64,000 nucleotides of DNA from Mastigocoleus testarum BC008 (GCF_001456025.1 NZ_LMTZ01000013.1:65647-129646); one strand, 5' to 3'. Shown: positions 39,200 through 48,904, counted from the first letter of the stretch. The notes: generated by a model not told the origin, from the sequence alone. Made by a program: numbers and translations.

Positions 39200-40576
39200 A
39201 TGGTAGTTGTAGCAATTTTAGCGGCAGGACGCGGAACCAGAATGAAATCTCACCTGCCCAAAGTTTTGCATTCTTTGGGAGGCAAATCACTTTTAGAAAG
39301 AGTAATAGATAGTGTTGAACCACTTTCGCCCTTACGCCGCATAGCAATAGTTGGTTATAAGGCTGAAGAAGTTAAAATAGCTATGAAACCAATTCCAGAC
39401 CTAGAATTTGTTGAGCAAACACAACAATTAGGTACTGGACATGCTATTCAACAACTTCTTCCCCACTTGGAAGGTTACGATGGGGATTTATTAGTGTTAA
39501 ACGGCGATGTTCCATTGCTGTGCAGTGAAACGATCGAGAATTTATTAGAAACTCACCAAAAATATCAGAATGCTGCAACAATACTTACTGCACAATTCTC
39601 AAATCCCAAAGGTTATGGGCGAGTTTTCTGTAATAGTTTAAATATTGTGGAAAAAATAGTCGAAGATAAAGACTGTACTTCAGATGAGAAAAAAAATTGT
39701 CGTGTTAACGCAGGAATTTACTGCTTTCGTTGGCGAGATTTAGCTCGTGTATTACCTCATCTAGAAGCAAATAATGCTCAGAAAGAATACTACATCACAG
39801 ATGCAGTTACTAAAGTTGCACCCGTAATGGCTGTTGATATAGAGGACAGTCAAGAAATTCTTGGTATCAACAACCGCTTGCAACTAGCTAATGCATATGA
39901 AATTTTACAAAGACGAGTAAAAGAAAAATGGATGGCTGCTGGTGTAACTATGATTAACCCCGGTAGCGTCACTATTGATGAAACAGTAGAATTAGAATCA
40001 GATGTAATTATTGAACCCCAAACTCATTTGCGGGGAAGCACCAAAATTGAAGCTGGTTGCCGCATTGGTCCGGGAAGTTTAATTGAAAATAGTAAATTAG
40101 GTAAAAATGTAACTGTTCAGTATTCCGTGATTACTGATAGTTCAATTCAAGGTGGTACGAGAATTGGTCCTTACGCCCACCTCCGCAATCATGTAGAAGT
40201 TGCTGCAGAGTGTCGTATTGGTAATTTTGTCGAACTTAAAAAGACGACATTAGGTGAGAAGACTAATGTTGCTCACCTTTCCTATCTTGGCGATACTAGT
40301 ACTGGAAGTCAGGTAAATATTGGTGCAGGTACAATTACTGCTAATTATGATGGCGTTAACAAACACCGTACTATTATTGGCGAGCGCGCCGGTACTGGTT
40401 CTAATAGTGTCTTAGTTGCACCGGTTAGTATTGGTAATAATGCTTATATCGCAGCTGGTTCAACTATTACAAAGGATGTCCCCGATAGTTCCCTGGCGAT
40501 CGCTCGTTCTCGTCAGATAGTTAAAACTGACTGGAAAATGAAAAATAAAGCAGAGACTCCAGAACCACAAAAATAG
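39200..40576 (+). CDS. glmU: Bifunctional UDP-N-acetylglucosamine pyrophosphorylase / glucosamine-1-phosphate N-acetyltransferase
   Basis: A 458-aa enzyme that makes UDP-GlcNAc for peptidoglycan and envelope polysaccharides. The N-terminal uridylyltransferase shows [18 protein letters not shown] (7-24) and [10 protein letters not shown]. The C-terminal left-handed beta-helix acetyltransferase (about 250-450) has hexapeptide turns and motifs [20 protein letters not shown] and [11 protein letters not shown]. Both halves are complete. It stands alone between a 337-bp upstream gap and a hairpin shared with the converging asparaginase gene. Confidence 0.96.
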   Translation: MVVVAILAAGRGTRMKSHLPKVLHSLGGKSLLERVIDSVEPLSPLRRIAIVGYKAEEVKIAMKPIPDLEFVEQTQQLGTGHAIQQLLPHLEGYDGDLLVLNGDVPLLCSETIENLLETHQKYQNAATILTAQFSNPKGYGRVFCNSLNIVEKIVEDKDCTSDEKKNCRVNAGIYCFRWRDLARVLPHLEANNAQKEYYITDAVTKVAPVMAVDIEDSQEILGINNRLQLANAYEILQRRVKEKWMAAGVTMINPGSVTIDETVELESDVIIEPQTHLRGSTKIEAGCRIGPGSLIENSKLGKNVTVQYSVITDSSIQGGTRIGPYAHLRNHVEVAAECRIGNFVELKKTTLGEKTNVAHLSYLGDTSTGSQVNIGAGTITANYDGVNKHRTIIGERAGTGSNSVLVAPVSIGNNAYIAAGSTITKDVPDSSLAIARSRQIVKTDWKMKNKAETPEPQK

Positions 40577-40591
40577 ACATCCAACTAAAAA

Positions 40592-40618
40592 TAGAGACAT
40601 AGCAGTGCTACGTCTCTA
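40592..40618. repeat. Hairpin between converging glmU and isoaspartyl peptidase genes
   Basis: TAGAGACATAGC and GCTACGTCTCTA form a 12-bp stem (one A/C mismatch) with a 3-nt loop. No T-tract follows. Copies of this GTAGAGACGTAGC palindrome are common in Nostocales genomes. Here it may act as a bidirectional terminator or mRNA 3' end stabiliser. Confidence 0.6.
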
Positions 40619-40652
40619 CAAATTCTCTAAGTTTTTCTACGAACGAATTTCT

Positions 40653-41606
40653 CTAGAAACAAAATGTTTGGACTTCTTTGGTCGCTTCAAGAGTATCACC
40701 AATACTTTCCCCATCATGATAAGCCGCTAATAGAGTCTGACTGGTTTTACCCCAAGCTATTTTCCCATTACCATCAAGAGCGATCGCACCAAAATCTCGC
40801 TGACGTCCTTCTGCTTCCTCAAATGAACGTTCCATAGCTTTTTCTAAAGTCATTCCGTCGGTAACGCGTACGACGATTCTCGCTGCTAAGCATTCATCAA
40901 TAATGTCTTCTCCAATTCCAGTACAGCTAACTGCAGCGTATTTACTAGCATAGTTACCTGCTGGCATTGCAGAGTCGCTAACACGACCGACTCGCTCAAA
41001 GCCTTTCCCCCCAGTTGAAGTACCTACAGATAATCTTCCGTTAGTATCCAAGGCAACTACACCTATAGTACCGCGTCGGGCAGTTTCACTAGCTACCAAT
41101 TCTTCTTCGGCAACGACTCCAGCCATGGAACGTTGGAAATTATCTTGTCTTTCGAGTAACCACTCTTGCAAGCGTAATTCAGTTAAAGCATTGTAACTGG
41201 GAATTTGTAATTCTCGTGCAAGTTCTGCTGCACCATAATCCGAAAGCACGCGATCAGAAGAAGTTTGTAAAAATTTAGCTAAATTTATTGGGTTCTTAAC
41301 TCTAGTAACGTTAATTACACCACTTAAACTTTGGGATGTACCATCCATCAAAGAAGCACTCATACGGATTTGTCCATCTGATTGGAGTACCGAGCCAGTC
41401 CCAGCATTAAATCGGGGTTCGTCTTCCAGCAATTGACAGCCTCTCACTACAGCTTCATTTGCAGAGGCTCCTGATACTAACAGTGTGTAAACCTCCTCTA
41501 CAATTTGATGAAGAGTTCGACGTATGACCTCAACTCCGCCTTTACTTTTTAGGGAACTTCCAGCCCCACCGTGAATGATTAACTTTGGTTGCACCTTTGG
41601 TTTCAT
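40653..41606 (-). CDS. iaaA: Plant-type L-asparaginase / isoaspartyl peptidase
   Basis: A 317-aa Ntn-hydrolase precursor. Autocleavage before Thr180 in RRGTIGVVAL would give alpha and beta subunits, with Thr180 as nucleophile. Other family motifs are IHGGAGSS (11-18), FNAGTGSVLQ, STGGKGFERVGRVSDS (substrate loop) and SCTGIGEDII. It degrades isoaspartyl dipeptides and asparagine; in cyanobacteria that store cyanophycin, this enzyme completes breakdown of the beta-Asp-Arg dipeptide. That role is inferred here. The DUF2256 gene lies 22 bp upstream on the same strand. Confidence 0.93.
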   Translation of the reverse strand: MKPKVQPKLIIHGGAGSSLKSKGGVEVIRRTLHQIVEEVYTLLVSGASANEAVVRGCQLLEDEPRFNAGTGSVLQSDGQIRMSASLMDGTSQSLSGVINVTRVKNPINLAKFLQTSSDRVLSDYGAAELARELQIPSYNALTELRLQEWLLERQDNFQRSMAGVVAEEELVASETARRGTIGVVALDTNGRLSVGTSTGGKGFERVGRVSDSAMPAGNYASKYAAVSCTGIGEDIIDECLAARIVVRVTDGMTLEKAMERSFEEAEGRQRDFGAIALDGNGKIAWGKTSQTLLAAYHDGESIGDTLEATKEVQTFCF

Positions 41607-41628
41607 TTCTGTTTTTTACTGTTGATAT

Positions 41629-41808
41629 CTAAATAGAATTTGTATCGTTGTTTTTTGTTTTAGCTTCCGAACGACGACGACGGCAACGTTCCGAGCAGTA
41701 TTTAACTTCATCCCAACAGTCTTCCCATTTCTTTCGCCAGGAAAAGGGGCGTTGACAAACCGGACAGATTTTTTCCGGTAAGTCAGATTTAGAACGAGAA
41801 CGTCCCAT
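41629..41808 (-). CDS. Small DUF2256 zinc-ribbon-like protein
   Basis: A 59-aa basic protein read on the minus strand from ATG at 41808 to TAG at 41629. It contains the DUF2256 pattern: KICPVCQRPFSWRKKW, then CWDEVKYCSERCRRRR. Cys15/Cys18 and Cys38/Cys42 (with Cys31 between) form a probable zinc site. Function unknown; members are short and widespread in cyanobacteria. It overlaps a longer frame (41616-41828) in another register that has no family likeness and is rejected. It probably forms an operon with iaaA. Confidence 0.88.
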   Translation of the reverse strand: MGRSRSKSDLPEKICPVCQRPFSWRKKWEDCWDEVKYCSERCRRRRSEAKTKNNDTNSI

Positions 41809-42055
41809 ATTGATTCTGGATTTATCAAATATGAATAATAGTGGGGTGGAAGTTAATTATAACTACTTAAGAAGATATAATATAAGGTTTTTTCTTCCTA
41901 GAAAACCGAATTGATTAGAAAAACAACTCGCGATATAGTTGTCTTCGCTAATTTGGTGATGAATTCCTAACGTAAAAACATTATTGTCTGAAAATAAGTA
42001 TATTCGGTATTGTTTACCACATTCTCAAAGTTAAAAGTGTGACAATTTTAGCTTT

Positions 42056-42997
42056 TTGGATAGAAGAATTGAGATTCAGTCAGATGAGATACTTCCTGCT
42101 GTAACATTGGAAAATATCAATTATATGCAATCCAAGTATCTAGAACTAGCAGGCAAAGGAAAAAATGATTGGTGGCGTTATCTGCTAGGAATACTACTAA
42201 TTTTAGTTATATGGATTTACGTTGGTGGAATTGCTGCTTGGATTTTTCTCAGCTTTTTTACTACAGATATAGCTCAGCCAACACCATTGTTAACATATGT
42301 CAGCAGTAAGATTACTGATGCTTTTCTGTGGCTGGGAGTTTTTCTGACTGTCACAAGGTTACACCGACGTCCTTTCTTGTCGCTAATCAGTGTAAATGGA
42401 TCGATTTCTATTCGTCGTTTTCTGTCTGGATTAGCTGTTTGGTTTTCAATGTTGTCTATTGTCTTGCTCGGAAATATTCTGTTTACCTCTAATAAATTTT
42501 TATTCAATCCTGATTTGGGTCAATGGTTTGTACTCATTCCTTTGGCATTAATCTTGACTCCCATTCAAGCAAGTAGTGAAGAGTTACTGATGCAGGGTTA
42601 TATCCTTCAGGGTTTTGCTCGTATAACGCGCAAACCAGTATTTCCTATTATTTGTACCAGCTTATTGTTTCTTATCGGTCACCTTCATCGGGTAGAAATG
42701 AAGCGAGGGTTGATTTGGGGAGGATTGTTTTACATTATCGTAAGCGTTTTTAATTCAATTATTACTTTGAAAGACAATAGATTGGAGCTTGCTGCTGGAC
42801 TACATACAGCTACCAATTTTTACTCCGTTTTGATCGTTCAAGGAACAGACATACCTTTTTCAACAGCTTTGCTACAGGTCAAATCTAGAGACCCGAAAGT
42901 TTCTTTAGGAATGTGTTTACTTTTGATGTTAGGGTTCTACTTCATTTTTTTCATTAAACCCAAGGTGATTTTGGGATTTGGTAAATGTAAAAAGTAG
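42056..42997 (+). CDS. CPBP-family intramembrane metalloprotease-like protein
   Basis: A 313-aa polytopic membrane protein with about seven spans and the CPBP (Abi/Rce1-like) motifs: SSEELLMQG (Glu175, Glu176), FLIGH (His209) and HTATN (His250, Asn254). In the canonical first motif EExxxR, the Arg is replaced by Gln180 here; the catalytic Glu and the His residues are kept. The start is uncertain: the frame opens with TTG at 42056, while an ATG at 42125 (MQSKYLELAGKG) would still precede all spans. The substrate is unknown. It converges with the GAF sensor gene, 6 bp away. Confidence 0.75.
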   Translation: MDRRIEIQSDEILPAVTLENINYMQSKYLELAGKGKNDWWRYLLGILLILVIWIYVGGIAAWIFLSFFTTDIAQPTPLLTYVSSKITDAFLWLGVFLTVTRLHRRPFLSLISVNGSISIRRFLSGLAVWFSMLSIVLLGNILFTSNKFLFNPDLGQWFVLIPLALILTPIQASSEELLMQGYILQGFARITRKPVFPIICTSLLFLIGHLHRVEMKRGLIWGGLFYIIVSVFNSIITLKDNRLELAAGLHTATNFYSVLIVQGTDIPFSTALLQVKSRDPKVSLGMCLLLMLGFYFIFFIKPKVILGFGKCKK

Positions 42998-43003
42998 CAG
43001 TTT

Positions 43004-45889
43004 TTAATCTTTAGTAGCTAAAGGTAAAACTAAACGACTGACTAACCTACTATCTGCTAATTGATAGAAATGCAATTCTCCCCCCAACTGCTGGATTAAT
43101 TTTTTGCAAATTTGTAAATGTAAACCTGGGGGACATTTAGTTTCAGAAGGAACAAGAATATCTGATAAATTATTACCTTCTAATTCTTCTAATAGTCCTT
43201 CCTCAATCCTGCCATTATCTGTAATTGATACTTCCAAATGTTTTTCATTGATCGGACGACACCAAATATCAATTCTGCCATTTGTAATAGAGCGATAGCA
43301 TACAGCAAGCAAAATTTCATAGATTGCTAATTCTATTTTTATGGTGTCGCCAGCAACTATTAAGGATTGAGGCGAAGATTGATAATTCTCAGTTTTTGTT
43401 TCGGGTGGGGAGTTTTCTTCAAACTGTTTTCCCAAACCATGTACCCCGATCCATAATTTCTGTTGTTTGAGCAAACTATCAATTCTTTCCAAGGAACGCT
43501 TGAGGATGCTAGCCATGGGTATTTTCTCTGGAGCAAACATTAACTCCCATTGTTCTTGAGCGATCGCTCTATTCACTGATGCTGTTGTTTGCTCTAATTG
43601 ATGAAGTAATTGTTGGTAACGCATATGGGTGAGTTCATCACCAGTTATTCCCAATTCTTTTATTTGTGCAAGTAGTGCTGCTACAGTCCTGTGACTTTCT
43701 TCTAAACGTCGATGTTTGTACCAATTTAGTTGTTCTAAAGTTTCAGCTTTTGCAGTTAGAAGTTGGGTTATTTGCTGCTGACGCCGCGACCATGCTAGCT
43801 GCTGAATTAATATACTTACTGCATCAAGAGAAAGTCTTGACCACTGACGTCCTGGTTCATCAGCAATTACCAAAACACCTGAGGGTTCGCCCTTCCCTCC
43901 TGTATCCAATGTCATAATTAAAAGTTCTGCGATATGGGAACCATGAAGCCATTTTTTGGTTTCCCCAGGTAGCTTATCGATGCTTAAACTAAGCATACCT
44001 TCATTCGCTAATGCCAACTCAATTAAAACCTCTCTTTTGCGTTTAACTATCGCATCTTGAGAAATCGCAAATTTATTATTGAGAACTACTCCTGGAGTAA
44101 TCTTTGCAATCTCTTCTCCTGGCATCCAAGAGAGTAATAATACTAAAGGAGCATTGAGAAAAGAAGCAATTTGCTCCATCCCTGTTTTTTCTAATGTTTC
44201 TTTTAGTTCTTCATCTAACGTTGGGATATGTTGGGTTTTTCCTAAAATACGCAAAGATTTGCCCAAACTATCTAAAAAGTGCTGTTTTTGTTGGTTTGAT
44301 TCATTTAACTGCCATTGTCTGACAATTGTGCCAATTTGTCGGCTAACTGCTTGGATTAATTCTTTTTCTAAGTTAGACCAATAACGGTTTATGTCAGTTG
44401 TTACTATTAGTAATGTATTGGGGAAGCGGTTGGGAGTACAATTCGCAATTAATAGCGATCGCACACCTTGGGAAAGTAAAATCGTGCGCCAGTTAAATAA
44501 GCATAGATCTTCTTCTAAATTTTCAATCCCTACTGCAAGTTTTTGATATTCCAAAAGTTGTCGGTCTACTTCCCTGAGGGCTTCAAAGGTAATATTTACA
44601 GGCAAAATCCGCTGATTTTTTCTTTGACCTTGGTAAAGAATTTGATAACAATCCCGTTCGGAATTTAACTGCAATACTAAAAACCGGTTAGCATCAAGTC
44701 GCCCTAATATAGTTGACGCAGCATCACTAAAAATTTTTTGAATATCTTGAATGTCTTGTTCTTGATAAATTCCTTGTAGCATTCCGGTTGTAATGCGTGC
44801 ATGTTCCTTCACCTGTTGAATCGTATTTTCCATTGAGTCAACTGGCGTATTTAAGGAAATTAGTCCTGCTGCACCTCTAATAAAATTTTGCTCTGCTTCT
44901 GCCCAAATTCGAGGTTCCTTATTTTCTACCGCCAAAAAACCTAATAATTCTTTCTGCCAAATAATCGGAGCAGCCAATAAACTTCGTGCTTGTAGTTGTT
45001 TTAATAATTTAGTTGTTGAATAGCTATTTAAGGAACTTTTACCGTCACCGATAAATATCATGTGACCGCCTGACAATGTATAGTAAAAGTCATTAAACTC
45101 TCGAGCATTGATTTGCGTCTGTGCCGGAATTCCATGTTTATTTAAAGCATTTAAACCTAATTTCTTCCCTTGGTTTCTTTTTCGCTGCCAGAAATAATTA
45201 CCTTTACGCTCAAACCAGTAAATATTCGTGCGGCTGGGTGAAATAAAATCATGGGTGGTATGAACTACTGCTTCTAGCCTTTGTTCGAAATCGTTCAGAT
45301 TTGGTAAACTTTGCAATAATTCCAATAATGGTTCATCTGGATGCTTGGTTTGCTTATGGAATAAATCTACTTCATGATGATAAAGTATGGTTCCCAACTC
45401 GCCTAAAATAGTCATCAGCATGACTTTAATCTCTGAAGAAAGTAGGTATCCCCAACGCTCCGATGCCATTAAAACGATACCTAAACAACAGTCACGATAA
45501 CGAATTGGTAAAATAACTGTTCCTTTAAGATTATGTTTTTCGGCCAATTCTTGCCATTCCTCAGCCCTAGTCTCAAGTCTTAAATCAGCTACGCCTAGGG
45601 GACGTTGTTCAATTGTGACTTGCTCTAATAAATCTCCAGGACTCAGCACTAGTCTTTGCTGCAAAACCTTGGTTTCATTTCCTGGAGTAATGCCGCCTTT
45701 ACCAAATAAAATATGGTTTAAACGGTCGTAAAGCGCAACCCAAATTAGGCTGTATTGAAAATACTCTTGAAAAAAAGAAACAGTTTTTTCAATTAGAGCA
45801 TCAACGTTGTCTTCTTCCCTTAAATTTTGGAGAATACGTCCTAGAGAAAGAATTTTTTGTTCGGTGGTAATCTTATTTAGCTGCACCAT
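43004..45889 (-). CDS. Large multi-GAF sensor protein with degenerate kinase-like C-terminus
   Basis: A 961-aa soluble protein. At least three GAF-like domains are suggested (about 15-170, 185-350 and 370-530), for example SLIWVALYDRLNHILF and LGFLAVENKEPRIWAEAEQNFI, plus a fourth weaker region (about 545-690). A coiled-coil/helical region (about 690-790) lies where a HisKA domain would be, but I see no phospho-acceptor H-box. The C-terminus (about 835-960) resembles a HATPase: the N-box is KIELAIYEILLAVCYRS, where the usual Asn is not evident, and the D-box is SITDNGRIEEG. The glycine loops of an active kinase are poor. It may be an inactive relay or a sensor binding a partner. Confidence 0.7.
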   Translation of the reverse strand: MVQLNKITTEQKILSLGRILQNLREEDNVDALIEKTVSFFQEYFQYSLIWVALYDRLNHILFGKGGITPGNETKVLQQRLVLSPGDLLEQVTIEQRPLGVADLRLETRAEEWQELAEKHNLKGTVILPIRYRDCCLGIVLMASERWGYLLSSEIKVMLMTILGELGTILYHHEVDLFHKQTKHPDEPLLELLQSLPNLNDFEQRLEAVVHTTHDFISPSRTNIYWFERKGNYFWQRKRNQGKKLGLNALNKHGIPAQTQINAREFNDFYYTLSGGHMIFIGDGKSSLNSYSTTKLLKQLQARSLLAAPIIWQKELLGFLAVENKEPRIWAEAEQNFIRGAAGLISLNTPVDSMENTIQQVKEHARITTGMLQGIYQEQDIQDIQKIFSDAASTILGRLDANRFLVLQLNSERDCYQILYQGQRKNQRILPVNITFEALREVDRQLLEYQKLAVGIENLEEDLCLFNWRTILLSQGVRSLLIANCTPNRFPNTLLIVTTDINRYWSNLEKELIQAVSRQIGTIVRQWQLNESNQQKQHFLDSLGKSLRILGKTQHIPTLDEELKETLEKTGMEQIASFLNAPLVLLLSWMPGEEIAKITPGVVLNNKFAISQDAIVKRKREVLIELALANEGMLSLSIDKLPGETKKWLHGSHIAELLIMTLDTGGKGEPSGVLVIADEPGRQWSRLSLDAVSILIQQLAWSRRQQQITQLLTAKAETLEQLNWYKHRRLEESHRTVAALLAQIKELGITGDELTHMRYQQLLHQLEQTTASVNRAIAQEQWELMFAPEKIPMASILKRSLERIDSLLKQQKLWIGVHGLGKQFEENSPPETKTENYQSSPQSLIVAGDTIKIELAIYEILLAVCYRSITNGRIDIWCRPINEKHLEVSITDNGRIEEGLLEELEGNNLSDILVPSETKCPPGLHLQICKKLIQQLGGELHFYQLADSRLVSRLVLPLATKD

Positions 45890-45975
45890 CCGGCTTTAAG
45901 TCGAAATACCTTGTTAATAATAGGGTTCCCATAAAAGCATCTCAATCGATAAAATTTTATTGGAGGTTGGGGATT

Positions 45976-46003
45976 GGCAACTGGCGACTGGCGACTGGCG
46001 ACT
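45976..46003. repeat. Heptameric tandem repeat (GGCGACT), four units
   Basis: GGCAACT, then GGCGACT three times, continuing into GGGAAGA. Confidence 0.85.
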
Positions 46004-46181
46004 GGGAAGATAATCTACATTAATCATCATCTCCCCTACGCTAAAGGCTTATAGCTGCGCTACCTACGGATCCGTCGACGCCGCAGATTCTACCTACCTA
46101 TCATCTTCTTCTTCGCTACCTTTGGAACGAACGGATTCCTACGTACCGTTCATCTGTCGAGATGCGTCCTAATGCTAATGT

Positions 46182-46230
46182 CCAATCCCTAATCCCCAAC
46201 CCCTAATCCCCAATCCCTAATCCCCAATTA
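46182..46230. repeat. Heptameric tandem repeat (CCAATCC/CTAATCC), seven units
   Basis: Seven consecutive units alternate CCAATCC and CTAATCC, and the last (CCAATTA) ends 2 nt before the TTG start codon of pyrD. The array therefore occupies the 5' leader, where a ribosome-binding site would normally lie. Confidence 0.88.
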
Positions 46231-46232
46231 CC

Positions 46233-47378
46233 TTGAATATCTATCAATCTTTAGTTCGCCCAATTTTATTTAATCTCCTTAAAGCTGACCCAGAGCAGTT
46301 ACACTCATCAACCCTCAGTAGTTTGAGTTGGCTGGAGCAAAATCGTCATATTGCAGGTGTAAGCTCGATCGCTCGTCACCTAGAAAAAACTTTATGTATT
46401 TCGGACCAGAAGCTAGAGCAAAATTTATTTGGTCTGCATTTCCCCAATCCCATGGGTTTAGCTGCAGGTTTTGATAAAGATGGTGTTGCTGCTGCGATCT
46501 GGTCTCACTTTGGATTCGGATTTGCGGAACTGGGAACAGTAACATATTTAGCACAACCGGGTAATCCTAAACCTCGCTTGTTTCGTTTACCTTTAGATTA
46601 CGCAGCTTTGAATCGAATGGGTTTTAATAATCGTGGTGCAGAAGCAATGGCAACAAGATTAAAATCTGTTAGTATCAATAGTTCTTCTATTCCTATAGGA
46701 ATAAATCTAGGTAAATCGAAGGTTACACCACTCGCAGATGCTGCAGATGATTATTTGAATAGTTTTCGTCTACTCAAAGATTACGGTAAATATTTTGTTG
46801 TTAACGTTTCTTCTCCTAATACTCCCGGCTTGCGAAAACTTCAAGACGCCTCATTTTTAGCTTCAATTTTAACTGCATTACAAGCAGAAAATTCTCTACG
46901 CAAACCAATTTTTGTTAAAATTGCTCCAGATTTAGAATGGGAAGCGATCGCCGACATTATTTCCCTAGTACAACAATCTGGATTAGCTGGAATTATTGCC
47001 ACAAATACTACTATCAGTCGTGAAGGTCTTAAAACCCAAGCGATCGAGAGAACTGGTAACTCACCCCAGCAAGAAGCTGGCGGTATCAGTGGTGCACCAG
47101 TACGCGATCGCTCTACGGAGGTCATTCGATATATTTACCAACAAACCGGAGGTAAAATGCCGATTATTGGTGTTGGTGGTGTGTTTAACGCCGAAGATGC
47201 TTGGGAGAAAATTACAGCTGGTGCAACTTTGGTTCAAGTTTACACGGGTTGGATTTATCAAGGTCCAATGATGATACGTCAGATTCTTGAAGGTTTGCTT
47301 GTCAAGTTAGAACAGAACAAACTAAATTCCATCTCCGAAGCTGTGGGTTTGCAAGTTAAACAGCAAAAATCGATCTAA
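46233..47378 (+). CDS. pyrD: Dihydroorotate dehydrogenase (quinone), class 2
   Basis: A 381-aa FMN enzyme of pyrimidine synthesis that oxidises dihydroorotate with quinone. It has the N-terminal amphipathic membrane helix typical of class 2 (IYQSLVRPILFNLL), then LAAGFDKDG, ALNRMGFNNRGAEAM, NVSSPNTPGLRKLQ with the catalytic Ser of class 2, and GIIATNTTISR and IIGVGGVF. The family usually starts a few residues before this helix, which makes the TTG at 46233 the best start. No Shine-Dalgarno sequence is visible because a heptamer array fills the leader. Confidence 0.95.
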   Translation: MNIYQSLVRPILFNLLKADPEQLHSSTLSSLSWLEQNRHIAGVSSIARHLEKTLCISDQKLEQNLFGLHFPNPMGLAAGFDKDGVAAAIWSHFGFGFAELGTVTYLAQPGNPKPRLFRLPLDYAALNRMGFNNRGAEAMATRLKSVSINSSSIPIGINLGKSKVTPLADAADDYLNSFRLLKDYGKYFVVNVSSPNTPGLRKLQDASFLASILTALQAENSLRKPIFVKIAPDLEWEAIADIISLVQQSGLAGIIATNTTISREGLKTQAIERTGNSPQQEAGGISGAPVRDRSTEVIRYIYQQTGGKMPIIGVGGVFNAEDAWEKITAGATLVQVYTGWIYQGPMMIRQILEGLLVKLEQNKLNSISEAVGLQVKQQKSI

Positions 47379-47433
47379 AGTCATCGATTCAAAAAAATTC
47401 ACTTGGAACTAGTTACCGATCTAGAACACACAA

Positions 47434-48198
47434 CTATGCTTCGCCATCCACAGGGAAAAATTCCTTCGTTTCCTTAGAATAGGTCCAAGCAATACCGTCA
47501 GGGTCGCGATTGCGAGACCATTCGGAAAACTGTGGATCGTTTCGCCGTTTAAAAACAGTACTTGAATACACACCTAAACGTTTAGCAAGCTCTGATTGAA
47601 TTAAAGAACCAAATAATAGTTGCTTTTCTAAAGGTTTCTTATCTTCTGTGTGGAGGTGCTCTGGTTCGGCGTTAATTTGTTCGGAGATGGTTTCATTTAC
47701 CAAGCTTTCAGCATGACTAACTTCCTTTTTAGGCTCTAATTCTGCCAAAATCTGAGTACTTGATTTTAGCGTTGGAGCAGAAAATTCTTCTGCTTCTGGT
47801 TCGCTAGAATCCAATAAACTGCTCAAAGTCTTAGCAGTAATAAAGTGATAAACTTGATTGCCATCTTCAACTTTAACGATTCTGGCACCAAATTCTCCGG
47901 CTTTTGTATCCAGGTAACGTTTTGCTTTTGTTCCAGAAAAATTACCCTTAATTGCTAAGTCTATCGGTGTAATTCTACCTTGATTACTTTCAATTAGTTG
48001 GTGAAATGTCGGATTAACTTTTGTACACCATTGCTGCCACCGATAACTCTGAAATAATCTCAAACCAATTAATAGTGCTACAAGCACTATCCAAATTCGC
48101 CAAGTGTTGACAAAGAAAATAATTGCAACCGAGATTGGCAAAATTAAAACGAGAAAACCTTTCCCGTAACCTTCTATCGTTTTTTCACTCATGCCCAT
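47434..48198 (-). CDS. Conserved cyanobacterial membrane protein of unknown function
   Basis: A protein of about 254 aa with two hydrophobic segments near the N-terminus (FLVLILPISVAIIFFV and IWIVLVALLIGLRLF), a globular middle part, an acidic linker, and a C-terminal region (about 190-254) with a helix-turn-helix-like stretch (SLIQSELAKRLGVYSSTVFKR). The middle segment ITPIDLAIKGNFSGTKAKRYL followed by RIVKVEDGNQVYHFI also reads like a winged-helix. A membrane-bound DNA-binding or adaptor role is possible but unproven. The frame opens at TTG 48207; ATG at 48198 is chosen. Confidence 0.65.
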   Translation of the reverse strand: MGMSEKTIEGYGKGFLVLILPISVAIIFFVNTWRIWIVLVALLIGLRLFQSYRWQQWCTKVNPTFHQLIESNQGRITPIDLAIKGNFSGTKAKRYLDTKAGEFGARIVKVEDGNQVYHFITAKTLSSLLDSSEPEAEEFSAPTLKSSTQILAELEPKKEVSHAESLVNETISEQINAEPEHLHTEDKKPLEKQLLFGSLIQSELAKRLGVYSSTVFKRRNDPQFSEWSRNRDPDGIAWTYSKETKEFFPVDGEA

Positions 48199-48598
48199 CG
48201 TTGCCAAGAGGTTTGTTTGGAAAATAATTTAAGAAATAATATTATCTTTGCAAAATTTTGGACATTTGTTTGTAGCGTTTGCTGATTTGCCAAAAAATTA
48301 TTTGACAACTACTACTGGAGCTAATGATTTCTCAAAAGCCTGGTATATAAGGATAGCATCCATTGAAGATAAAGGAAAATTTTGGCAAAAATTTGCGAAA
48401 AAAAGCAAAAATGCTTCTTTAGAGGGAAATTTATTTCAAATAATTTTTTAAATCTTACGTAAGTTTTGATTTGTAATAGGTATCTTTTTATCGTAGTTTA
48501 AGTATAAAGAAGGCTATGGAAATAAGGCTATTAAAAATACAAGCTTTCGCTGTTCCCAAACCTAATGACGTCAAAATATAAAATTTAACAAAACTATA
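48199..48598. other. Intergenic region
   Basis: About 400 bp, AT-rich. A 67-aa plus-strand frame (48248-48451) has no family likeness, signal or ribosome-binding site and is not called. Confidence 0.45.
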
Positions 48599-48904
48599 AT
48601 GAAATTTACTGCCTTACTATTGTCAATACATTTTCTATTTTCGGGTATTTCCGTTTTCGGGATCATTCCTAACAAAGATGCAATGTGCAGTAATTATGAT
48701 GGACATGAGATTTGTATTCTCAATATTCAACGTAGTGCAAAAAGATACTGGAATTACAGAGTCGCAATCAGTGTTGACGGAGAGAATAAGCCCGTTGAAA
48801 TATATAACTGTCGTGGAAGATTTAAGATTCAGCGCAATGGTAAAGTTGTTCCATTTGAAGAAAATAGTCCTGGTAAGCTGATATGCAAATATTTTAAAAA
48901 GTAG
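48599..48904 (+). CDS. Small secreted protein of unknown function
   Basis: A 101-aa protein with an N-terminal signal peptide (FTALLLSIHFLFSGISVFG) and a small domain with four cysteines (MCSN, ICIL, YNCRG, LICKYF) that could form two disulfides. No family is recognised. There is no strong ribosome-binding site. The signal peptide and even-spaced cysteines favour a real gene over a second overlapping frame at 48678-48881. Confidence 0.5.
   Translation: MKFTALLLSIHFLFSGISVFGIIPNKDAMCSNYDGHEICILNIQRSAKRYWNYRVAISVDGENKPVEIYNCRGRFKIQRNGKVVPFEENSPGKLICKYFKK

Larger units (their letters stand above)
45890..46232. other. Repeat-rich leader between the GAF sensor and pyrD
   Basis: A 343-bp divergent intergenic region. 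It has a GGCGACT heptamer array (45976-46003) and a long CCAATCC/CTAATCC array (46182-46230) that ends 2 nt before the pyrD start. The sequence between them is imperfect GC-rich repeat-like DNA. No gene is supported. Confidence 0.7.

Noticed and set aside
40592..40618. Rho-independent terminator of glmU
   Set aside because: The stem is good but no T-tract follows on either strand; kept only as a dispersed hairpin repeat.
41616..41828. 70-aa minus-strand frame
   Set aside because: It covers the DUF2256 gene in another register; only the DUF2256 frame shows the cysteine motif.
48248..48451. 67-aa plus-strand frame downstream of the conserved membrane protein
   Set aside because: No signal, domain or ribosome-binding site.
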